Shown here piece by piece: positions 6,023 through 12,417 of a DNA stretch of 16,996 bases; positions within the stretch are counted from its first letter, which is position 1, and each line of letters starts with the position of its first letter. The stretch lies in the NCBI GenBank assembly GCA_035403265.1, contig DAONEV010000048.1, positions 1 through 16,996 on the forward strand, read 5' to 3'. The notes below the pieces were generated by a model, which saw only the letters and a list, made by a program, of their open reading frames with translations, searched no databases and was not told the origin of the DNA. Source of the stretch: JAAYVZ01 sp035403265 (GTDB taxonomy: Bacteria; Acidobacteriota; Thermoanaerobaculia; Thermoanaerobaculales; Thermoanaerobaculaceae). The position numbers and the translations under genes were made by a program.

Positions 6023-7486
6023 TCACGGAGCGACCGCGAGCTTGTCGAGGTCCGGCTTCTGGGTAGCCTCCTGCACGAGGAAGGCATGACAGGTGTCGCA
6101 CTCTCCGGTGATCGTGCGGTCGCCCGCGGTGGCCTTCATCTCGCCGTCATGACAGCGGAAGCACCCAGGGAAGTCATCGTGGCCGATGTGGCTGGGGTGG
6201 GTGCTCCAGTCGGTCTTCATTTCCGGGAAGACGGAGCGATCGTAGACCGCCGCCACGGCGTCGGCGGCCCTGGCCGCGAGCGCCGTGCGCTCAGGCGATG
6301 CCTCGGCGGTGCGGTATTGGGCGAGAAGCGCGTTGCGCACCCCGGCCACCCCGGCAGCGTGGGTCGCGTAAGGCGCCTTGAGCGCCTTGAGCGCTTCTCG
6401 CTTGAAGAACGGCAAGGTGCGGAAGTCCTCGTGACGCTCCAGCACCGTGTCAAGGGCCTTGGCCGGGGGCGGGTAGTAGTGGCTTGGGCGGTTGTGACAG
6501 TCGATACAGTCCATGACCCGGGCACTGGCCTCGATCTCGGCTGGCTCGGGGAGTTCCGTGCCGTTGCGCACGAAGGTCGTCACCTGGCCGTCCCGGGTGC
6601 GCAGCTCCGCCCATCGGATGCTCTCGCGGCGGGCGTCGGCGGCCATGTAGCGGATGCGGTTGTCGGAGTAGATGTGCCACCAGTGGATGCCGCCGTGGCG
6701 CCCGGTGTCGAGGGCGCCGCCGCCGGTGCGGACCAGCATCACCGAGTATGCCGGTGTGCTCGTCTCGTCCTCGGCGAAACGGGCAAACGAGCGCAGCTTG
6801 TCGCCGTAGTGCATTGCTGGCCAGTGGCAGGCCTCGCAGGTCTCCCGGGCCGGCCGCAGGGTGCGCAGGGGGGTGAGGATCGGGCGGCTATAGTTGTTCA
6901 TCGCCGTATGCCAGACCTGCCGCAGGCCGTCCAGCTTGCTGCGCACGAACCACGATGCCCCGGGGCCGATGTGGCACTGCACGCACGCGACCCGCGAGTG
7001 GGCGGAGTTCTGGTAGGCGGTGTGCTCCGGGTGCATGACCTTGTGGCACGTGGTGCCGCAGAACTCGACCGTCTCCATGTACTCGACGCCCATGTACGAA
7101 GCGGCGCCCAGGATGATGCCGTTGACGGCCGTGAGAACGATGATGATGGTGGCCACCTTGCGGAGCTGCGCGTCGTTGAAGTCGAGCTTCGGGAAGGCGT
7201 CCAGCTCCCAGGCCGTCGCGCCCGAGCGCAACAGGCGCCGACGGCGGCGCCACATGCCAAAGGGGATGAGCACGAGCCCGAGCACGAAGAATGCCGGCAG
7301 AATCAGGTAGGCGAACCCGGCGACGTAGGGGTTGCGGATGCCGCCCACCGTCTCGACGAGGGCGAAGGTGAGCAGCAACAACGCCGAAACCGTCGTCAGG
7401 ATCGCCCCGACGATGGTCCACAAGTTGTTGGCGTAGTTCCACAGACGGCCAAAAGTGCGCGTGGCGGTGCGCGGCAAGCTACTCAT
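6023..7486 (-). CDS. NapC/NirT-type membrane-anchored six-haem cytochrome c
   Basis: This 487-residue protein has hydrophobic segments at about 22-48, 55-78 and 110-134, then a periplasmic multihaem part. Haem sites are CGTTCH (143-148, three residues between the cysteines), CVQCH (168), CEACH (217), CIDCH (327), CFRCH (442) and CDTCH (463). The FCGTTCHKVM...TAYQNSAHSRVACVQCHIGPGA stretch is characteristic of large NapC/NirT-like cytochromes. The likely role is to take electrons from membrane quinol and hand them to periplasmic reductases or other cytochromes. Its partner enzyme is not in the window. GGGGAG precedes the ATG at 7486. It is longer than classical NapC or NrfH (about 200 or fewer residues), with two extra haem-binding sections at the C-terminus. 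Confidence 0.9.
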   Translation of the reverse strand: MSSLPRTATRTFGRLWNYANNLWTIVGAILTTVSALLLLTFALVETVGGIRNPYVAGFAYLILPAFFVLGLVLIPFGMWRRRRRLLRSGATAWELDAFPKLDFNDAQLRKVATIIIVLTAVNGIILGAASYMGVEYMETVEFCGTTCHKVMHPEHTAYQNSAHSRVACVQCHIGPGASWFVRSKLDGLRQVWHTAMNNYSRPILTPLRTLRPARETCEACHWPAMHYGDKLRSFARFAEDETSTPAYSVMLVRTGGGALDTGRHGGIHWWHIYSDNRIRYMAADARRESIRWAELRTRDGQVTTFVRNGTELPEPAEIEASARVMDCIDCHNRPSHYYPPPAKALDTVLERHEDFRTLPFFKREALKALKAPYATHAAGVAGVRNALLAQYRTAEASPERTALAARAADAVAAVYDRSVFPEMKTDWSTHPSHIGHDDFPGCFRCHDGEMKATAGDRTITGECDTCHAFLVQEATQKPDLDKLAVAP

Positions 7487-7587
7487 CCGTTCTCCCCTGG
7501 GCGGCTATGCCAGCCCACCCTGTCCCATTCCTCAAGGCTACCGCCCACCGACCCGCGGCGCAACGGCACAGAACCCGCGTGTCATGA

Positions 7588-7956
7588 CTCCATGACTGGC
7601 TTGGGCGAGGCGATCAGCCGTGCCTGATGAACATCGTGGACGACGTGACCGAGCGGAGCCTCGGGAGGATTTTCCGGGAAGAGACGACGGAAGCGGCGAT
7701 GCGGGTGCTGTGGGCGCGGATCGAGCGGTACGGGGTACCACGGGCGCTGTACACCGATTGGATGGACGTGCACCTTACGACCCGGGCTCCGACGGTGGAA
7801 GAGCGACTGGCTGACGCGGGGCCAGACACGATGTCCTGGCGGGCGTGCGAACGGTTGGGGACCGAGATCTTCGGGGCGTCTTCGCCGCAAGCGAAGGGGC
7901 GAGTCGAGCCCAGCAACGGCGTCTGCCAGGATCGCCTGCCGCGACGCAAGGCGAAG
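7588..7956 (+). pseudogene. Decayed ISNCY-type DDE transposase remnant
   Basis: The recognisable part reads LHDWLGRGDQPCLMNIVDD, then RYGVPRALYTDW and ASSPQAKGRVE..NG..QDRL. These match the core of ISNCY-family transposases, including the second Asp (YTD) and Glu (GRVE) of the DDE triad. The N-terminal helix-turn-helix part and first catalytic Asp are missing, and a stop precedes the HDWL block. After about 7956 the reading frame runs on into sequence unlike the family. No terminal inverted repeats or target duplications were seen. CATGACT is repeated at 7583 and 7591, right at the junction. It is a dead fragment between two functional genes. Confidence 0.75.
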
Positions 7957-8118
7957 GTCATCGTGTACCAGCCCTTGCCGGCCCTTGGCAACGAGCGTCC
8001 GGGGACCCGCCCTGGCATTCCAACCTTCCTTCCGGCCGATTGCCGTGCACGACGGTTTCCTGGTGAGTGGAGTCGTGGACTCTGGAACGACCTCAGGGTC
8101 ATCGACGGGGACCGACCC

Positions 8119-8147
8119 TTGACCACCGCCGGCACCACCGCTACAGT
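8119..8147 (+). promoter_or_regulatory. Probable promoter of the flavin reductase gene
   Basis: TTGACC (8119-8124) is followed after exactly 17 bases by TACAGT (8142-8147), 5 of 6 and 4 of 6 matches to consensus. The leader would be about 50 bases before the ATG at 8204. It lies past the transposase remnant, so the gene has its own promoter. Confidence 0.5.
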
Positions 8148-8203
8148 CAACGTCAGGACGGGAAGGCCGATGGAAGTCCTTGTCGTCTTGAGAGGTTGAT
8201 CGC

Positions 8204-8780
8204 ATGGGCAAGAAGATTGATCTCGGTCCCCGGGCCTTCGGGTATCCGATGCCCATGGCTCTCGTGGGCGCCGACCTGGCCCAGGGGCCCAGCTTTCTGG
8301 CGGCCGCGTGGTTCAACCATTGCCAGCCCAACCCCCCCCCGCCTGATGGTGGGACTCGGCAAGGAACACGCGACGAACGTCGGCATCCGAGAGCATGGCG
8401 AGTTCAGCGTGTGCATACCGAGCGTCGATCAGGTGGTCGTGACGGACTGGTGCGGGATCGTCTCGGCGAAGAAGGGCGTGGACAAAGCCGCGCCTTTCAC
8501 GATTTTCCGGGGATCGCTGCAACACGCGCCCATGATTGCGCAGTGCCCGCTATGCATCGAATGCCGCGTGCACAAGACAGTGGAGCTCGATGGTCCGGAG
8601 ATCTTCATTGCCGACGTTGTGGGGACGTGGACGGAGGAGCGTTTCCTGCACCCCGACGGAAAGCCCGACTTCGAGACGATGCGCCCGTTTGTGCTCAGCA
8701 TGCCCGACGGCCGTTACTACGCGATCGGCGACCACATCGCCGACGCGTGGAGCGCGGGGCGGGGCTTCAAGGCCAGCTGA
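8204..8780 (+). CDS. Flavoredoxin-like flavin reductase, frame broken in a run of nine C
   Basis: The product begins MGKKIDLGPRAFGYPMPMAL and runs to NHCQPNPP, then must shift one base to continue RLMVGLGKEHATNVGIREHGEFSV...GSLQHAPMIAQCPLCIECRV...MPDGRYYAIGDHIADAW to the stop at 8780. Together this gives about 191 residues, a normal length for flavin reductase-like proteins that bind FMN and reduce flavins or pass electrons. Removing one C from the C9 run (8332-8340) restores one uninterrupted frame. GAGAGG lies upstream of the ATG, and an internal ATG at 8346 could start the larger fragment. It could be a sequencing or assembly error, a phase-variable gene or a fresh pseudogene; protein conservation after the slip argues against long decay. 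Confidence 0.75.
8332..8340 (+). repeat. Nine-base C homopolymer inside the flavin reductase gene
   Basis: The run AACCCCCCCCCG lies exactly where the two halves of the conserved protein are in different frames. Eight C would join them. Runs of this kind are prone to slippage in replication and in sequencing. Confidence 0.9.
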
Positions 8781-9084
8781 GCCTTCGCCAGAACCCCTCC
8801 CTGCACCGATCTTGCTGGCCGAGTGGCAGCGGCGGCGCCCGGAGCATCGATTGGCCTTTGGGTGAACGCTGGCTCACTTGTCCGGACATTGCCTGAGTTC
8901 GGGCCGCGTTCGCAACCGGCTGCACTCACCCTGCACTGCGGGTCTGACGAACCGGCATGAACAGGGTTCCGACAGGTCATCTCGTCGCTCCGCGGGCGGG
9001 AGTGGGAGCCAATCACAGTATCCGTCGGTCCTCCGGCCTGCTGACGACCTGATCTCCAGATTTGCTGACTCGCCGATGCACTGG
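8781..9084. other. Intergenic stretch between convergent genes, nothing recognised
   Basis: These 304 bases lie between the flavin reductase stop and the cytochrome lipoprotein stop. Open frames on the minus strand run through it but match no family I know. No hairpin with a T run was found. Confidence 0.5.
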
Positions 9085-9462
9085 TCAGTCGAGTAGGAGG
9101 TAGCGGGCGAGGGCCCGCAGCTTCTCCTCGCTGGCCCCAGGCAGGCCGGCCATCTGCGCCGGGTACCGGCGGGCCAGCTTCTCGAGCCGGCTGTCGGAGA
9201 CCACCGCCGTCGCAGGCGCGCGCAGGAATGCCACCAGCGTGTCCTCCGTCCAGTGCCGTCCCAGCCCGGACAGGGCCGGCCCCGTGGCGCTCCCCTGGCG
9301 CTCGGCGCCATGGCAGGCGCCACACGACTCGGCCGCGAAGAGCTGCACGCCCTCGCGCCGCACCTCGTCCTGCCGGCCTTGCTCCTCCTCGGAGAGGCCA
9401 CACGCCACCAGAGCCAGGCACGCAACTACAGGCAAACACGCAAGGATAGCTCGCCCTGTCAT
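9085..9462 (-). CDS. Monohaem cytochrome c lipoprotein
   Basis: This 125-residue protein has a lipoprotein leader with lipobox LVAC (Cys21 to be lipidated). A class I cytochrome c domain follows: CGACH at 47-51, GPALSGLG, and YPAQMAGL with Met104 as the likely sixth haem ligand, then a final helix EEKLRALARYLL. It should be a small electron carrier tethered to a membrane in the periplasm. The frame is open further upstream to 9621, but the lipoprotein leader fixes the start at 9462. No Shine-Dalgarno is visible; TACGGT lies six bases before the ATG, so it may be leaderless. Its redox partner is unknown. Confidence 0.88.
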   Translation of the reverse strand: MTGRAILACLPVVACLALVACGLSEEEQGRQDEVRREGVQLFAAESCGACHGAERQGSATGPALSGLGRHWTEDTLVAFLRAPATAVVSDSRLEKLARRYPAQMAGLPGASEEKLRALARYLLLD

Positions 9463-9468
9463 GGTGAT

Positions 9469-9474
9469 ACCGTA
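9469..9474 (-). promoter_or_regulatory. Possible -10 of a leaderless transcript (cytochrome lipoprotein)
   Basis: TACGGT, of the TAnnnT type, ends six bases before the ATG at 9462. That would place transcription start at or next to the A of the ATG. No ribosome binding site lies between. Confidence 0.3.
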
Positions 9475-9603
9475 GCACAACCACGAGGTCTCGCGGAGGG
9501 CCGCAAGCCGCCCTTCGCCGGTGATACTCGGGCGGCAGTGGAGGACGACCCGGGGCACGCTTGGCGGTAGTCCCGGCCGCCACGCCAGGTCTGTCCCGGA
9601 TGC

Positions 9604-9639
9604 GAGGAAAGGCCCCCCCATGCCCTACAATAGCTGACG
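9604..9639 (+). promoter_or_regulatory. Start region of the SDR gene: leaderless -10 or short upstream reading frame
   Basis: TACAAT (9626-9631) ends eight bases before the ATG at 9640, fitting a leaderless transcript; no good -35 is seen. Alternatively GAGGAAAGG (9604-9612) could serve a five-codon frame ATG-CCC-TAC-AAT-AGC-TGA (9620-9637), whose stop is two bases before the real ATG and would allow re-initiation. The two explanations exclude each other. Confidence 0.35.
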
Positions 9640-11208
9640 ATGTCACTGCCACGCCTGGTGGTTACCGGAGCCTCCGGTTTCATTGGCCGGCATCTGCTGG
9701 CGGAGCTGAAGGAGCGCTACCAGATCATTGGCCTGGGGCGCCGGTCCCAGTACGAGGCCGGGGCGCCGGTGCACTCCAACATCACCTGGTACCAGGCGGA
9801 CATCGGTGACCGGGCATCCCTGGCCGCGGTGTTCGATGACATCCGGGAGCATGGCGGCGCCGAGCTACTGCTCCACCTGGCGGCGCACTACGATTTCACT
9901 GGCGACGAGCACCCCGAGTACTGGCGCACGAACGTCGAGGGGCTACGCAACGTCCTCGAGGTGTCCAAGGGCCTCGGCCTGCGCCGCTTCATCTTTGCGA
10001 GCTCCGTGGCCGCGAGCCGGTTTCCCGCCCCGGGACGTGCGCTCACCGAGGCGAGCATCCCCGATGGTGAGCACATCTACGCGGTCACCAAGCGCCTCGG
10101 CGAGGAGCTGCTGAAGGAATATCGTTCGCACTTTCGGACCTGCATCGTGCGCTTCGCGGCGCTCTTCTCCGACTGGTGCGAGTACCCGCCGCTGTTCATG
10201 TTCCTTGGTACGTGGCTTTCCGGGGCCTGGAACGCCCGTGTGCTGGGAGGTCGGGGACATTCGGCGATTCCATATCTGCACGTTCACGACGCCGCGGCGT
10301 TCCTGGGCAACCTGCTCGAGAAGGTGGACATCCTGGAGCCGGAGGAGGTGGTTGTCGCGAGCCCCGATGGCGCCGTGTCACATCAGAAGCTGTACGACGT
10401 CGCGACGGCGCTCTTCCCGGGCCCACAGCGGCGTCCGATCCATATGCCCAAGGTGCTCTGTGGCCCCGGTATGCTGGCGCGGTTCCTGCTTGGCCGTCTG
10501 CTGGGAAACGTCCCCTTCGAGCGTCCCTGGATGGCGCGCTACATCGACCTGGAGATGACCGTCGACGCCAGCCGCACCCGGGAGCGGCTGGACTGGAGCC
10601 CCCGGCCGCGTCTCGAGATCCTGCGCCGCCTGCCCTTCCTGCTCACCAACTTCCGTCTCGACGTGCAGGAGTGGAACCGACTCAACCGGGCGGCCATGAA
10701 GGTCGTGCAGCTCCGGCCCAACCTGCTCATCCACCGCCTGCTGGAGGCCCACGACGAGGAGATCCGCCAGGAGTTCACCGACCGCCTGATCGCTCCGGAC
10801 CGACTGGGTCTGCGGAGGTCCTACCAGCTCATCCTTCCCGAGGAGCACGATTGGAACCACCGGCTCATCCTCAGGCATTTGCGGAACTCCATCCTGACGC
10901 ACGAGAAGGCCATCTTCATGGGCTACTGCCGGGATCTCGCCGAGCGTCGGCACGAGCAGGGCTTCCATCGCGAGGAGGTCTGCTACGCCCTCGTGCGCCT
11001 GTCCGAGATCTGTGTCCGCGTGCTCGAGGCCGACCCGGCGGCGGCGCCGGTGTGGGAGCATCTGGACGATTTCGTCGCCTCGACGATTCAGTTCGGGATC
11101 GACCAGATCGAGGACGTCTTCGACCACCTGGAGCCCCGCCGCCCGCGCCTCGCGACGCGCCGTGACACGGCGTCCGAGGACTCCGACCAGGATTTCATGC
11201 AGGAGTGA
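9640..11208 (+). CDS. Extended SDR (NAD-dependent epimerase/dehydratase-like) with extra helical C-terminal domain
   Basis: This is a 522-residue protein. Residues 1-320 are an extended short-chain dehydrogenase/reductase: VVTGASGFIG (glycine motif GxxGxxG at 10-16), HLAAHYD near 79, FASSVAAS (120-127) and YAVTK with Tyr147 and Lys151 as the catalytic pair. It should use NAD(P) to modify a sugar nucleotide, lipid or similar substrate. Residues from about 345 to the end are an added all-helical domain rich in Arg, Glu and His (LLEAHDEEIRQEF, YCRDLAERRHEQGF). This part loosely resembles the N-terminal helical domain of RsbR-type or sensor proteins; that comparison is an inference. Usual members are 300-370 residues, so this is a fusion. 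It stands alone, divergent from the cytochrome lipoprotein. Confidence 0.85.
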   Translation: MSLPRLVVTGASGFIGRHLLAELKERYQIIGLGRRSQYEAGAPVHSNITWYQADIGDRASLAAVFDDIREHGGAELLLHLAAHYDFTGDEHPEYWRTNVEGLRNVLEVSKGLGLRRFIFASSVAASRFPAPGRALTEASIPDGEHIYAVTKRLGEELLKEYRSHFRTCIVRFAALFSDWCEYPPLFMFLGTWLSGAWNARVLGGRGHSAIPYLHVHDAAAFLGNLLEKVDILEPEEVVVASPDGAVSHQKLYDVATALFPGPQRRPIHMPKVLCGPGMLARFLLGRLLGNVPFERPWMARYIDLEMTVDASRTRERLDWSPRPRLEILRRLPFLLTNFRLDVQEWNRLNRAAMKVVQLRPNLLIHRLLEAHDEEIRQEFTDRLIAPDRLGLRRSYQLILPEEHDWNHRLILRHLRNSILTHEKAIFMGYCRDLAERRHEQGFHREEVCYALVRLSEICVRVLEADPAAAPVWEHLDDFVASTIQFGIDQIEDVFDHLEPRRPRLATRRDTASEDSDQDFMQE

Positions 11209-11290
11209 GCCTTACCCACCCGCCCGGACTCAAGGCGACAGGCTCAAGGTTCAAGGACCCTTCCCGCCCGGGGTCACGCCAAAGACAGGT

Positions 11291-11722
11291 TCACGTCAAG
11301 GAAGTGTGGGGGTGCCTTGCGCCTGAAGCTTGATCGGGGGCGGCGGCGCGGTGGATCCACCAGGCGGCGAGGCCCATCATGCCGTCGGTGACGCCGGCGA
11401 ACGGCACGAACCATGGCGGGGTCCATACGAGCGCGGAGCCGATGAGGAACAGAAATGCAGCGCCCTTGGCCAGCACCAGGAGGCTCACAGAGCCGCGACA
11501 CCGCAGCTCGCGCAGGTAGCCGAAGCCGAGGACGAAGTGGAAGATGCCTGCCTGCCTTGGAAAGAACAGCGACGGGATCTCCTTCCACCCACCCAGGCGA
11601 AGCGCCCACTCGGGCACGAGCAGCAGCGCCAGACCGATCGCGAACGTATGCAGGGCGATGAGCCAGACCAGCGCCCATTCGACCTTGCGGGCCACCTCCG
11701 GGTTGTCAGCCAGCGCCTTCAA
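11291..11722 (-). CDS. Uncharacterised integral membrane protein with four predicted helices
   Basis: This 143-residue protein has hydrophobic segments at about 16-37, 54-72, 78-100 and 104-126 and a short polar tail. Short conserved-looking pieces are FPRQAGIFHFVLGFGYL and GVTDGMMGLAAWW. The start is TTG at 11722, with GGGGGG seven bases upstream and an in-frame stop just before it; a GTG nine codons in is an alternative. It lies 125 bases after hybD on the same strand and may be the last gene of the hydrogenase operon. No function can be assigned; it is reminiscent of small DoxX-like or DUF-type membrane proteins. Confidence 0.65.
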   Translation of the reverse strand: MKALADNPEVARKVEWALVWLIALHTFAIGLALLLVPEWALRLGGWKEIPSLFFPRQAGIFHFVLGFGYLRELRCRGSVSLLVLAKGAAFLFLIGSALVWTPPWFVPFAGVTDGMMGLAAWWIHRAAAPDQASGARHPHTSLT

Positions 11723-11847
11723 TCGTCACCCCCCGCTGTCGTCGCCATTCTCGGCCTCTCGCCCCCTCCTTCGCCAACTGATGGTGGGTCAGGAGCGCAG
11801 CTCGGAGCCCAACCCTGACGGCCACGGTGTCGTCCCACGAGGGCTCG

Positions 11848-12372
11848 TCACCGCCACCACAGATCGGGCTCCGGTGGCGCGAGCTTGCGGATGGCCGGGA
11901 CGCCGAGTCGGCTCAGCTCGTCCAGGACGGAGGCGACGACCTCGGGAATCGCCGCCGTGGCCGGCGCCGACAGGTGAGTGCCCCGATCGACGCTGAATGG
12001 AATGACACCGACGAGCAGCACCTCCCCTGGCGCGTCCTGTGCGAACTCGAGGGTCAGCAGCGCCTCCTTGAGCCCCGGGTCATGAGGGGAGACACGCGGC
12101 AGGGGTGCATGGGCGAGCAGCTCCTCGCGCTGGTAGGTGCGGACCTCCCCGGGCTGGCCCGTGGCGTTGACGGTGTCGACGATGATCACCGAGTCCCGCC
12201 CGGAGAGGTACGGAGTGAGGTCCAGGCCTGGAGTGCCCAGGTCGAGGACCGTGACCGCGGGTGCGAAGTCGAACCCGGCTTCCAGGATCCTGATCACCGT
12301 CGGGCCAAGGGCGTCGTCGCCCATGAGGACATTTCCCAGCCCCACCACCGCGATTCCACCCTCGCGCTCCAT
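11848..12372 (-). CDS. hybD: [NiFe] hydrogenase maturation protease HybD (peptidase M52)
   Basis: This 174-residue protein opens with VVGLGNVLMGDDALG, the signature of the HybD/HyaD endopeptidases. The usual nickel-binding positions fit Asp20, the Asp of IIVDTVNATG and the His of SPHDPGL. The enzyme cuts the C-terminal tail off the large subunit once nickel is inserted. I chose the ATG at 12372 because GGAG sits five bases upstream and the family motif starts right after; an in-frame GTG at 12414 would add 14 residues without a ribosome binding site. It follows hybC, its expected substrate, by 45 bases. E. coli HybD has 164 residues. Confidence 0.9.
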   Translation of the reverse strand: MEREGGIAVVGLGNVLMGDDALGPTVIRILEAGFDFAPAVTVLDLGTPGLDLTPYLSGRDSVIIVDTVNATGQPGEVRTYQREELLAHAPLPRVSPHDPGLKEALLTLEFAQDAPGEVLLVGVIPFSVDRGTHLSAPATAAIPEVVASVLDELSRLGVPAIRKLAPPEPDLWWR

Positions 12373-12417
12373 CTGCGCTCCCGGCGCTCGTGAGGATTGC
12401 CCCACAGCCGACACTCT

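Noticed and set aside
6086..7627. Long plus-strand open frame across the multihaem cytochrome gene
   Set aside because: The minus strand encodes six haem sites and membrane segments; the plus frame has low-complexity Val/Gly/Ala/Arg composition only.
7957..8110. Possible continuation of the transposase
   Set aside because: Translated residues after about 7956 no longer resemble the family, and no inverted repeat closes the element.
8067..8780. Treating this whole frame as a separate gene
   Set aside because: Its first about 90 codons are unlike the family; the flavin reductase start lies in another frame at 8204 and joins after one C is removed.
11209..11290. Terminator between the convergent SDR and membrane protein genes
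   Set aside because: Only short CTCAAGG-type repeats are seen; no stem-loop followed by T residues.
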